From a bacterium (GTDB lineage: Bacteria; Vulcanimicrobiota; Vulcanimicrobiia; Vulcanimicrobiales; SCRA01): a DNA stretch of 35,465 bases. The DNA lies in assembly GCA_004297985.1 (NCBI GenBank), contig SCRA01000051.1, positions 1-35,465 on the forward strand, in the 5' to 3' direction. The notes beneath the pieces were generated by a model. The model was not told the origin of the DNA, ran no database searches, and saw only the letters and a program-made list of their open reading frames with translations. Positions 6,885 to 16,223 of the stretch are shown in pieces. Position 1 is the first letter of the stretch, and each line of letters begins with the position of its first letter. Position numbers and translations under genes: made by a program.

Positions 6885-8075
6885 TCAGCCTCCTTGGCGT
6901 GCGCCGATCGGCGTCACGTGGATACCCTCGGTGGAGTTGAAGGTATAGCGGCGCCCTGGGAGCCACGGCCCGGCCCATCCCAGCCGCACGCCGAAGACGG
7001 GTGCCGCCCCCGGGGCCATCGCCATCTCTCCGGTGATCTTGAGATTCGGCGCGAAGTGGTGCACGAGGTCGAGCGTGATCCGACGATTGAGCGAGTCGCT
7101 CGCAGCCACGTCGTAGCGCACTACGACGTGGTTGCGCCAGCCAAAGTCTCGCTCATACTCGACGAAGTATCCGTTCAGCGGCAGATTTGTGGTGCCGAGA
7201 TCCGGCTGAGCGTCGTGACCGTGGTAGTACATCGTCTGGATCTGGAACGTCGGCCGCTGGTAGGAGTAGTAGATCCCCTCGCGCGTGAAGGCGTCCTGGC
7301 CTGCCGCGCCACCCGCCGCGTCGCGCAACGGCGCGCTGCCCTTCATGGCCACCACGCCGATCGTATAAGGCAGGTCCATGCCGCCGTAGGCAAGGTTGGC
7401 GTCGAGGACGCGCGGCGACGTAGCGGAGTTGTAGTCGAGAGCGTCACCGGCTCCCACGTCGCCCGTCAGCCACGAAAGATTGTACATGAACTCGTTCGAC
7501 ATCCCGTTGAAGGCGACTCCCCAATGGGAGTCGTTGGGCGCAAAGCCGTTCTGCCCCGAGGTCTGCGTGGCCAAGAGATAGTCGCCGATCGTGAAGCCGT
7601 GTGCCGGCATGAACGGGAACGGCGTGTGGTACTTGCCGACCTGGATCGAGTTGGTACCGTGAAAGAGGCCGTTCCACGAGAGCCACATCTGCTCCGTCAC
7701 GCCCGGCTCTCCCGTGTCGACGATCGGCTGCTCCGCATACCAGGTCACGTGGGGGCCGATGAAACCTGCGCCTAGCACAGAGAGCGTGGAGACGGAGGTC
7801 TGTGCTTTCTGCTCTCTGTTGGCCAGAAACGAGTCGATCTCCACGTGCAACGCAACCGGAAGGGTACCGCTCTGCATGTGCTCCTGGAGGTCCTGGAAGT
7901 TCATCATCATGGTCATCATGCCGTACGGCTTCATGCCGGGAAAGCTCGTGTGGCAGAGCGTGCACGAGACGCCCTGACCATTGGCGAAGACCGGGATCGC
8001 CGTTGCTGTTCTGGGTACGGCGAGTGGAATGAGCGCTAGCAGCGCCACGCACCATGCGCGAAACGAAAAAGACAC
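6885..8075 (-). CDS. Cyc2-like fused monoheme cytochrome-outer membrane beta-barrel
   Basis: A 396-residue protein with a signal peptide (residues 1-26), a single N-terminal heme site CTLCH (38-42) and then a porin-like barrel of alternating aromatic/polar strands ending in GVRLGWAGP and a short tail. The heme context PVFANGQGVSCTLCHTSFP followed by a proline/glycine turn (KPYG) matches the pattern of Cyc2-family outer-membrane Fe(II)-oxidising cytochromes, in which one heme is plugged into a barrel. An unusual run of methionines (residues 53-58, MMTMMM) follows the heme. The GTG start is preceded by a strong GGAGGGAGG ribosome site. Family resemblance is by motif only, so the electron donor could be iron, another metal or something else. 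Confidence 0.75.
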   Translation of the reverse strand: MSFSFRAWCVALLALIPLAVPRTATAIPVFANGQGVSCTLCHTSFPGMKPYGMMTMMMNFQDLQEHMQSGTLPVALHVEIDSFLANREQKAQTSVSTLSVLGAGFIGPHVTWYAEQPIVDTGEPGVTEQMWLSWNGLFHGTNSIQVGKYHTPFPFMPAHGFTIGDYLLATQTSGQNGFAPNDSHWGVAFNGMSNEFMYNLSWLTGDVGAGDALDYNSATSPRVLDANLAYGGMDLPYTIGVVAMKGSAPLRDAAGGAAGQDAFTREGIYYSYQRPTFQIQTMYYHGHDAQPDLGTTNLPLNGYFVEYERDFGWRNHVVVRYDVAASDSLNRRITLDLVHHFAPNLKITGEMAMAPGAAPVFGVRLGWAGPWLPGRRYTFNSTEGIHVTPIGARQGG

Positions 8076-8130
8076 GTGAAAGACCTCCCTCCGGTGGCGG
8101 TAGCGACGAGGCCGCGCGGACGCGGCGAGG

Positions 8131-8676
8131 TCAGATCGCCGGAGGGGGTCGCTTGAAACGCCGCGTACCCATGCGCGCGGCGAAGGGCTGCAGCGGCACG
8201 CGAACGCCCGTTCTGGTGCACCACTTCAACGAGGGCCCGTCGCCATAGCGGCGGAGGTAGGCCGCGGGCGCACCGGCCGCGCAGCGCCCGACCAACCCGA
8301 AGAAGAGCGTGAGGGCAACGGCGACAAGCAGCGCCGTCAACGCCTCGACCACGCAGCCGATGAGGTCGGGCGTCTGGCCCTCAAGGCGCTCCAGCAGCGC
8401 GAAGCCGCCAACCTGCACGATGGAGAGGCCTGCCCACAGGTGAGGCAGCGCGGGAAGCGACGGCGGATGCACGGCGCGCCCCGCGGCGGCGCGCACCACC
8501 AGCAGCGTTGCACCGAGAATGGCGAGGGCCGACGCCACATCGAGTGAGGGCGCGAAGTACGCGTGGCGTCCGTCCGCGAGATCGCGTCCTTGAACGAGAT
8601 AGGCCGCGGCGTGGCCAAGCAGGGTCACTGCGACCGCGACACACGCCACCCAGGCCAGGCGAAGTCTACCCGTCAT
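8131..8676 (-). CDS. Small integral membrane protein, function unknown
   Basis: A 181-residue protein with four hydrophobic segments: roughly residues 8-28, 46-62, 80-96 and 105-130. A basic tail (MGTRRFKRPPPAI) ends it. I do not recognise the family. It heads the run that continues with the Cyc2-like barrel (55-base gap), cytochrome c and multicopper oxidase, and follows the radical SAM gene by 54 bases on the same strand. By position it could be a membrane partner of the redox cluster, for example in assembly or quinone coupling. It shows no heme-binding CxxCH, no obvious His pairs across helices and no lipobox. Confidence 0.65.
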   Translation of the reverse strand: MTGRLRLAWVACVAVAVTLLGHAAAYLVQGRDLADGRHAYFAPSLDVASALAILGATLLVVRAAAGRAVHPPSLPALPHLWAGLSIVQVGGFALLERLEGQTPDLIGCVVEALTALLVAVALTLFFGLVGRCAAGAPAAYLRRYGDGPSLKWCTRTGVRVPLQPFAARMGTRRFKRPPPAI

Positions 8677-8730
8677 GGCAAGTGGGACTTCGCCTCATCT
8701 CCGCGCGAACCCGCAAGGCGAGCGGCTCGA

Positions 8731-9962
8731 TTACAGCACTTGGTGGGTGAAGTTGCCGACCAGCGACCCGGCTGCACGAATGCGCGCCAACGCCTCCAGC
8801 ATGCCGCGCGGCGCCAAGGGTGCGCCGACCGCTTGGCGGTACACGGCGGGATCGATGTTCAGGGTGCGCGTCTGCACCATCTCCACGTGTACCTCGCGCA
8901 GAAAGCGCTCCATCGCGTCGAGCTCCGCGTCTTCGTCGGTGACGCCGGGGAAGGTGAGCAGATTCAGCGAGACGCGCAAACCTGCCGTACAGGCACGGCG
9001 GATCGAATCGAGGACGTCACTCAACCCGTAACGGTCGGGGCGATAATACGCCGCGTAGACCTCGGGCCTGAACGAGTTGAGGCTCACGCGCACTGCCTGG
9101 AGCCCGGCGTCGATCATCTCTTGGAGCTTCTCGGGCAGGCTGCCGTTGGTATTGAGGTTGAGCGTCCCCGCGGCGGTCTGCGCGCGGATCTCGCGGATCG
9201 CTGCGACGATCGTGCGGTAGCGCATCAACGGCTCGCCCTCGCACCCTTGGCCGAACGAGACGACGGCGCCGGGGTCCTTCGCCAGGTGGTGGAGCGCGAC
9301 GCGCACGATCTCGTCGACGTCGGCGGCGCGCGAGATGCGCGTCTGCGGAGAAGGGAATGGACTATCCGGCTCCTGTTGGGAGATGCAGCCGAGGCAGCGT
9401 GCATTGCAGGCGGGCGAGACGGGGATCGCAGCCTCGCCGCACTCGAAGAAGACGTTCTGCGCAGTGAAGCACCCGTACTCGCGCGAGCAGAGCGCGACTT
9501 GTCCCAAGACGCCGTTTTCCGGGTCGATTTCGATGCGCTGCTCGATCGCCGTCTCGAGCTCGTCACCTTCGAAGAAGCGCGGCTTCCACGTCTCGCCCTC
9601 GTCGGTCTTCGCGGCCGCCACGTACAGCTCGTCGTCCACGACGCAGGCGAACGTGTAGCCGAAGAGCGGGAGCGCTGGGGCTGCGGCGGCGGCGCGGTAG
9701 GCCGGCAGGAGCAGGCGCGTATAGCCCGAGGGGAGCAGCACGCCAACGGCCGCGTAGCCACCTTTGCCGTAGGGGCGCGGATGCGCGACCGTCCCCACCA
9801 GCGGGGCGCGCTCAGGGAGCATCGCCGCCACGGAGCCGGCGGGCAAAGGGATCAACTCCTCGCGGCGCGGCTCTCGCAACACGCCGCCTTCGGCCAGTGC
9901 GCGCGCCTGTTCGTCGAAGAAGATGCGGCCGCGCCGGTCGGCGTACGGGAGACCATAGGACA

Positions 9963-9963
<1 letters not shown>
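8731..9963 (-). CDS. Radical SAM protein with long cysteine-containing N-terminal domain
   Basis: A 410-residue protein. The radical SAM cluster motif is CNARCLGC (Cys186, Cys190, Cys193), followed by a GEP strand (GQGCEGEPLMRY), an NTNG strand (LNLNTNGSLPEKL) and VRVSLNSFRPEVY, all usual parts of the SAM barrel. Before it lies a 160-180 residue domain I do not recognise, with Cys159, Cys165 and Cys175 spaced to be possible extra metal ligands. The ATG shares one base with the dapF stop (TGATG), so the two are coupled; a longer upstream frame is only the dapF shadow. The substrate is unknown. The strong link to dapF and hfq hints at a housekeeping role such as a modification reaction. Confidence 0.85.
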
Positions 9964-10741
<778 letters not shown>

Positions 10742-10745
<4 letters not shown>

Positions 10746-11011
10746 GGTCGTGTGGGCTCCCCGTTCTCCGGCGTCTCCACTGCCAGCTTCAGCGAAAGCA
10801 CGCCCTGCGGGGAGATAGTAGAGACGGCATGCTTGTAGACCAGATGCGGCTTACTCTCATACTCGAGGACGATCGTGAAGGCATCGAAGCCGAGCACGGA
10901 TCCGCGCAGTTGGAAGCCGTTCACGAGATAGATCGTGACGACCATACCTTGCCGCTTGATCTCGGCGAGATAGGCGTCCTGGAGCTGGGGCGGACGCGAC
11001 GGTGCGGGCAT
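10742..11011 (-). CDS. hfq: RNA chaperone Hfq
   Basis: An 89-residue Sm-like hexameric RNA chaperone that pairs small RNAs with mRNAs. The Sm1 region reads LQDAYLAEIKRQGMVVTIYLVNGFQLRGSV, split here as LQDAYLAEIKR and TIYLVNGFQLRGSV. The Sm2 motif is VYKHAVSTISP (canonical YKHA), which forms part of the proximal U-binding pore. The C-terminal extension is short (about 17 residues). The gene follows miaA by 13 bases and overlaps dapF by four, preserving the widespread mutL-miaA-hfq order. Confidence 0.95.
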
Positions 11012-11024
11012 GGCATGACAGCGT

Positions 11025-11936
11025 TCACGTCCAGCCTAGGGATTCCCTTGCCGAGCGCTCGAGCTCGGCAAGTGCCCCCGCACCGGATGTGACCCAGCAC
11101 AACGCCGGCTCGCGACGCAGCCACGTCATCTGCCGCTTGGCGTAACGAAGCGTGGCGCGCGTCAGTGCCTCCTCGAGCTCTGCGCGCGTGCACATGCCGC
11201 GCAGATACGCCAGCGCCTGCGGATAGCCCACCGCATCGGCAGCCGGGGCGTCACGCCCATCCAAGGATTCCGCCTCCGCCAACAAGCCGCCGTCGATCAT
11301 TGCACGCACCCGCTCACGAATGCGGCCGGCCAGCACCTTGCGATCGATCGCCAATGCGACTTTCAGCACGCGCTCGCCGCGCGCCGCCAGCGTGGGCAGC
11401 GCTCTCTGCGGTGCGCTCCCGCGCGAGAGCGCTACTTCCAGGGCGCGCAGCGTACGATAGCGGTCGGCCACGGGTACGGCGGCGGCGCGCAGCGCATCAC
11501 GTGCCAAGAGCCAAGCATGGAGCACCTCCTGCGGATGGAGGCGGCTCTCCTCGCGCAGCCGCGCGCGCAGCGATTCGTCGAACGCGACGTCGGCCAGCGC
11601 CATCTCCCCGCTAAGCGCGCGCAGATAGAAGCCGGTGCCGCCTACCACGATTGCACGCCGCCCACGCGCCGCGATTTCGTCGAGACAGATCGTGGCTTCA
11701 CGCACGAAGCGCGCCGCACTGTAGCGCTCCTCCGGTTCGAGGAACGCCAACAGATGGTGCGCGGCACGAGCAAGCTGAGCGCCATCGGGCTGCGCCGTGC
11801 CCACGGCCATCCCACGATAGACCTGCCGCGAGTCTGCCGAAACGATCTCGGCCCCAAAGCGCCGCGCCAACTCGACGGCCAGCGCCGTCTTCCCGGAGGC
11901 CGTGGGTCCCATCAACAGGAGCACGCCGTCGCTCAT
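11025..11936 (-). CDS. miaA: tRNA dimethylallyltransferase
   Basis: A 303-residue MiaA, which adds a dimethylallyl group to N6 of A37 in tRNAs reading codons that start with U. It has the P-loop GPTASGKT (10-17), the DSRQVYRGM segment that recognises substrate and the VGGTGFYLRAL motif, plus YAKRQMTWLRR near the C-terminus. The ATG at 11936 is chosen because it overlaps the mutL stop (ATGA, 11933-11936) and places the P-loop ten residues in; a longer frame upstream overlaps mutL and is not needed. MiaB, which acts on the MiaA product, is encoded at the head of the same operon. Confidence 0.95.
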   Translation of the reverse strand: MSDGVLLLMGPTASGKTALAVELARRFGAEIVSADSRQVYRGMAVGTAQPDGAQLARAAHHLLAFLEPEERYSAARFVREATICLDEIAARGRRAIVVGGTGFYLRALSGEMALADVAFDESLRARLREESRLHPQEVLHAWLLARDALRAAAVPVADRYRTLRALEVALSRGSAPQRALPTLAARGERVLKVALAIDRKVLAGRIRERVRAMIDGGLLAEAESLDGRDAPAADAVGYPQALAYLRGMCTRAELEEALTRATLRYAKRQMTWLRREPALCWVTSGAGALAELERSARESLGWT

Positions 11937-13648
11937 CGTTTGAAGAGGCGCGCCAGCTCGCTCTCGCTCCATCGCAGCACCGTCGGCCGGCCATGGGCGC
12001 AATGCATGGGATCGCCGCAGACAAAGAGACGGCGCAGCAGCTCCTCCATCTCGGCCACCTGCAGCGCCTCACCGGCACGCACGGAGGACTTGCAGGCCAG
12101 CGACGCCCACAGCGACTGCGCGCTGAAGGTTCCATCGGCGCGCTCCTCGAGCACGTCGTCGAGGAAGGCACGCAGATCGAATGCGCGCACGCGAAAGTCC
12201 AGCGGCGTGGCCTCCAGGCGAAAGGCGCGCTCTCCGAAGGGCTCGATCGTGAAGCCGGCGCTCTCCAACTGCGGCAGCAGCTCCATAAGAGCCGCCGCCT
12301 CGCCGTGGGAGACTTCGAAGATCTGGGGGAGCAGCAGCGGCTCGCGCACCGGATCGTCGCCACGGCTGGCGCGCTCGGCGATGCGCTCGTAGTTGACGCG
12401 CTCGTGAGCAGCATGCTGATCGATCACCAGCAGATCCTGTCCGTCGCTGGCCACGATGAAGGTATTGGCAAGCTGGAGCACCACGCGCAGGGAGCGTGCC
12501 TCGTTCCCCGTTCCCTGGACGGCGGCCGCACGCAACTCCGCCAGTCGCAGAGCGAGATCGGCCGGCGGCGCAGCGGGATCACGCCGATCGATGACCACGA
12601 CGCCGGGAGCGAGGCTGTGCTGCGGCAAAGGCGAGAGCACCGTCTGCTCCAGGCGCCGGGCCGCGTGGCGCTCGAGCGCCGACGCAATGGCACGTCTGGT
12701 GAGATCGAAGGCCAGCGCCTGACGGCGGAAGCGTACGTCGGACTTGGTTGGGTGTACGTTGACGTCAACTTCGCGCGGATCGACATCCAGCATCACTGCG
12801 CCGTACGGATAGCGCCCTGTCATGAGCGCGCTCTTGTAGGCCTGCGTCCACGCGGCGGCCATCTGTGCAGAGTGCAGGAGGCGACGATTGACGAAGAGAT
12901 ACTGCGAGGAACGGTTGGCTTTGTCGTCGCTAGGCGGGGAGACGTAGCCGCGCACGCGCAGCCCCGCTCCCTCCGCTGCGATGGGCAGCATGCGTTCCGC
13001 CGCCGCTGGACCGAAGAGCTGCGCCAGGCGGTGCTCCGCCTGGGCCGCGGGCGGGAGGCTCCAGATCGTCCGCCCGTCGTGCGTCAGCGTGAATGCGACG
13101 TGGGGGTAGGCCACGGCCAGCGCGGAGAGCCACGCCGAGATGCGCGCGAACTCCGCTCCCGGCGAGCGCAGATACTCGCGGCGCACGGGGAGCGCGTGGA
13201 AGATATCGCGCGCCTCGACACGCGTGCCCACGGGCGCCGCCGCAGGCTCCACGGCACCGATGCTCTCGCCTTCGGCGGTCACACGCGCGCCGATCTCCGA
13301 CCCCGCGCGACGCGAGAGCAGCACGGTGCGGCAGACGGCGGCGATGGAGGCCAGGCCTTCTCCACGGAAGCCCAGACTTTCGATGCGGAAGAGGTCGCCG
13401 GCCCCGCCGAGCTTCGATGTCGCGTGGCGGCGCAGCGCGAGCGGCAGCTCCTCCGGGAGGATGCCTGCACCGTCGTCGCCGACGGTGATCGCGCCGAGAC
13501 CTCCGCCTTCCACATCGACGCGAACGCGGTGCGCACCCGCATCGAGGCTGTTCTCGACCAGCTCCTTCACCACGGAGACGGGTCGCTCGATGATCTCGCC
13601 CGCGGCAATCTGTCCGATCGTCTCCGGATCGAGGACATGGATGCTCAT
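11933..13648 (-). CDS. mutL: DNA mismatch repair protein MutL, endonuclease-type
   Basis: A 571-residue MutL (from the ATG at 13648). The GHKL ATPase motifs are intact: IAAGEIIERPVSVVKELVENS, split as IAAGEIIERP and VKELVENSLDAG, then GDDGAGI and RIESLGFRGEGL. The C-terminal half has the nicking-endonuclease motifs DQHAAHERVNYE, ACKSSVRAGE, CAHGRP and a terminal FKR, as in MutL of bacteria without MutH. It should therefore cut the nascent strand itself. A GTG at 13657 gives three extra residues and overlaps a short leader frame, so it is an alternative start. The 5' boundary has been altered by a small insertion (see repeat at 13636-13738). Confidence 0.95.
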   Translation of the reverse strand: MSIHVLDPETIGQIAAGEIIERPVSVVKELVENSLDAGAHRVRVDVEGGGLGAITVGDDGAGILPEELPLALRRHATSKLGGAGDLFRIESLGFRGEGLASIAAVCRTVLLSRRAGSEIGARVTAEGESIGAVEPAAAPVGTRVEARDIFHALPVRREYLRSPGAEFARISAWLSALAVAYPHVAFTLTHDGRTIWSLPPAAQAEHRLAQLFGPAAAERMLPIAAEGAGLRVRGYVSPPSDDKANRSSQYLFVNRRLLHSAQMAAAWTQAYKSALMTGRYPYGAVMLDVDPREVDVNVHPTKSDVRFRRQALAFDLTRRAIASALERHAARRLEQTVLSPLPQHSLAPGVVVIDRRDPAAPPADLALRLAELRAAAVQGTGNEARSLRVVLQLANTFIVASDGQDLLVIDQHAAHERVNYERIAERASRGDDPVREPLLLPQIFEVSHGEAAALMELLPQLESAGFTIEPFGERAFRLEATPLDFRVRAFDLRAFLDDVLEERADGTFSAQSLWASLACKSSVRAGEALQVAEMEELLRRLFVCGDPMHCAHGRPTVLRWSESELARLFKR

Positions 13649-13738
13649 CCCACTCACTCCGCTGCGCTCCGTTCGCGGGAACCCTCTTCTTCAAAAGTCC
13701 CTCCGGGAGCGCATTCATGCAAGCCATGGATGCTCATC
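13636..13738 (-). repeat. Insertion with 14-bp flanking direct repeats at the mutS-mutL junction
   Basis: The 14-mer GATGAGCATCCATG (minus strand) occurs at 13738-13725 and again at 13649-13636, a period of 89 bases. The second copy supplies the mutL start and its first codons. The first copy overlaps the mutS stop (TGATGAGC), exactly where a coupled mutL start would be expected. The 75 bases between copies carry a perfect 8-bp inverted repeat, TGCGCTCC/GGAGCGCA (minus; plus positions 13706-13713 and 13663-13670), with a 35-base spacer. The simplest reading is a small element inserted with target duplication. A frame of 27 codons runs from the first ATG (13737) to a TGA at 13654-13656 that overlaps the GTG at 13657. 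Confidence 0.7.
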
Positions 13739-16223
13739 AAAAGAGGTCCAGTTGGCGGCGCGGCACGTCGGCGCGCTCACGCGCCAAGTTCTTGCGCAGC
13801 GGGACCGCGCGCTCCAGCGGCGTGCGGCCCAGCAGCTCGTCGGCCAACGATCGCGCGCGCTCCACCACGCTAGGCGGCAGCCCCGCCATGCGCGCCACCT
13901 CGATGCCGAAGGAACGGTCCGTCGACCCCGGCAGGACGCGGTGCGAAAAGACCGGTTCCCCGCCGCGCTGCGGGTGCTCGATGGCGGTAACGTGATAGTT
14001 CGCCACGCGCGGCCATTCGCCGGCCAGCTCGACCAGCTCGTGAAAGTGCGTGGCGAACAGGACGATCGGCGTCTCCGACTCCATGCCTAGCAGGTACTCG
14101 CAGATCGCCTGCGCGATGGCCAGACCGTCCACCGTCCCCGTGCCGCGGCCGATCTCGTCTACCACCACCAGCGAACGCGGGGTGCAGCGGCGTAGAATGT
14201 GTGCAGCCTCCGCCATCTCCAAGTAGAACGTGGATTGGCCGCTGGCCAGATCGTCGCCGGCGCCTATGCGGGTGAAGATGCGGTCGACGACGCCGATCTC
14301 CGCCTGACGCGCCGGCACGTACGAACCGATCTGGGCGAGGATGGTCAGCAGCGCCGCCTGCCGCAAGAACGTCGACTTCCCGCCCATGTTGGGCCCCGTG
14401 AGGATCAGGAAGCGATGCTCGCCCTCGTCGATGCGCAAGTCGTTGGGGACGAAGCGCTCGCCGAGCAAGACTTCGACTACCGGATGGCGCCCGTCGACGA
14501 TCGCCATGCACGACTCCTCGCGGATACGCGGGCGCACGTAGCCGCGCTCGCCCGCAGCCTGGGCCAGCGAGGCGTAGACGTCCAGATGAGCCAGCGCCTC
14601 CGCCGAGGCCATCAAGCGCTCCGCGTGCGCGGCGACGCGCTCCACGAGCTGTGCGTAGAGCGCTTCCTCCAGACGCAGTTGCCGCGAGTGCGCGGACGAG
14701 ATCGCCACCTCCAGCTCCTTGAGCTCCGGCGTGGTGAAGCGCTGCCCGTTGGTCAGCGTCTGCTTGCGAATGTAGTCCCCGGGGGCGGTGCCGGCGTGGG
14801 CGGCACTGATCTCGATGGCGTAGCCGAAGGCGTTGGTATACTTGACCTTCAGCGACTTGATGCCGGTGCGCGCGCGTTCGCGCTCCTCCAGCGCAGCGAT
14901 GCGTTCGCGCGCCCCCGTGCGCAGGGCCACGCACTCCGCCAGCTCCTCGCTGGCCTGCGGGCGAATCACTCCGCCGTCCGCGAGATTGGCCGGCGGCTCT
15001 TCCTCGAGGGTCTGCGCGAGATCGCGTTGCAGATCGTCGAAACGCTCGATACGCCGCGCCGTCCCGGCGAGTGCCGGCACCTCCGCCCGCGCGCGCACGG
15101 GCTCGAGCATCTCGAGCGTGCGCATGAGCGCGGCGAGGTCGCGCGGTCCTGCGCGCCGCACGCGCAGTCGCTGCGCCAGGCGCTCCAGGTCGTAGCAATG
15201 CTCCAGGTGCTCCTGCAGCGCGGCTCGGCGTGGGTACTCCTCGACCAGCGCCGCCACTGCGGCTTGGCGCTCGACGATGCGGTCCCGTTCCACCAGCGGT
15301 GCCAACAGCCAGCGCGCCAAGAGCCGCGAACCCATCCCCGTCCGGCAGCGGTCCACCGCCGCCAAGAGGGTCGCCTTCGGATTGGAGCCCAGGGCCTTGG
15401 TCAGCTCGAGGTTCCGCCGCGAAGCGGGATCGATGACCATGAACGTCTGTGCGCGATAGGTCCGCGGCGCGCGCAGCGCCTCGGCACCGCCCAGACAACT
15501 GCGCGCAGTGAAGGCGTAGAGCGCGTCGAGCGCGCGGTGCATCGCCGCCGACTCCTCGAGCGAGAAGCCCGCCAACGGCTCGCGGCGGCGCCCGTCGACG
15601 GCACCGATGCCGAGCTGCGCCACGCGCGCCCCCTGCTGTTCTACGACCTGGGCGAACGGCTCGCGCTGATCGAGCGGAATATCGAGTACGGCCTCGGCGG
15701 GAGACAGGCGCGCCAGCTCCGCCAGCGCATCCTCCTGCGCCGAGTCACCGGCGAACGCCGTCACGGCCAGCTCGCCGGTGGAGACATCGGCGTGGGCTAC
15801 CGCCAGTGCCTCGCCCAGCATGGCGACGGCCGTCAAGAAGTTGTTGGCGGAGGAGGGCAGCAGCGACTCCTCCAGCAACGTCCCCGGCGTCACCACTCGA
15901 ACCACGTCGCGCCGCGTCAGCTTGTTTGGAACCGGGGCCTCCAACTGCTCCGCCAGCGCAACGACGCGGCGCTGACGTACGAGCTTGACGAGATAGCCGT
16001 CAAGCGCGTGATACGGCACGCCGGCCATGGCCACGCGCTCGCCGCCGCCGGACTCCTTGGAGGTCAGGGCGATCTGCAAGGCGCGAGCGATCGTCTCCGC
16101 GTCCTCGCCGTAGGCTTCGTAGAAGTCGCCGACACGCATGAGGAGGACCGCCTCCGGGTAGCGCGCCTTGATACCGAAGTACTGCTCGAAGAGGGGAGAG
16201 CGGCGATTCTCTTTCGTCGTCAC
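13737..16223 (-). CDS. mutS: DNA mismatch repair protein MutS
   Basis: An 828-residue MutS that recognises mispairs and small loops. The mismatch-reading motif GDFYEAYGEDA near the N-terminus keeps Phe34 and Glu36. The ATPase domain has Walker A GPNMGGKST (about 609-617) and Walker B VVVDEIGRGT with the following signature helix. The length and the C-terminal DLF end are typical, so this is MutS1, not MutS2. It starts with GTG at 16223, overlapping the miaB stop by four bases (GTGA). Its stop abuts the repeat described for the mutL junction. Confidence 0.97.
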   Translation of the reverse strand: MTTKENRRSPLFEQYFGIKARYPEAVLLMRVGDFYEAYGEDAETIARALQIALTSKESGGGERVAMAGVPYHALDGYLVKLVRQRRVVALAEQLEAPVPNKLTRRDVVRVVTPGTLLEESLLPSSANNFLTAVAMLGEALAVAHADVSTGELAVTAFAGDSAQEDALAELARLSPAEAVLDIPLDQREPFAQVVEQQGARVAQLGIGAVDGRRREPLAGFSLEESAAMHRALDALYAFTARSCLGGAEALRAPRTYRAQTFMVIDPASRRNLELTKALGSNPKATLLAAVDRCRTGMGSRLLARWLLAPLVERDRIVERQAAVAALVEEYPRRAALQEHLEHCYDLERLAQRLRVRRAGPRDLAALMRTLEMLEPVRARAEVPALAGTARRIERFDDLQRDLAQTLEEEPPANLADGGVIRPQASEELAECVALRTGARERIAALEERERARTGIKSLKVKYTNAFGYAIEISAAHAGTAPGDYIRKQTLTNGQRFTTPELKELEVAISSAHSRQLRLEEALYAQLVERVAAHAERLMASAEALAHLDVYASLAQAAGERGYVRPRIREESCMAIVDGRHPVVEVLLGERFVPNDLRIDEGEHRFLILTGPNMGGKSTFLRQAALLTILAQIGSYVPARQAEIGVVDRIFTRIGAGDDLASGQSTFYLEMAEAAHILRRCTPRSLVVVDEIGRGTGTVDGLAIAQAICEYLLGMESETPIVLFATHFHELVELAGEWPRVANYHVTAIEHPQRGGEPVFSHRVLPGSTDRSFGIEVARMAGLPPSVVERARSLADELLGRTPLERAVPLRKNLARERADVPRRQLDLF

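Noticed and set aside
11651-13873. Very long open frame on the plus strand, antisense to mutL and miaA
   Set aside because: High GC leaves antisense frames open. Its product is rich in Arg/Ala/His with no recognisable domain, and the opposite strand holds intact mutL and miaA motifs.
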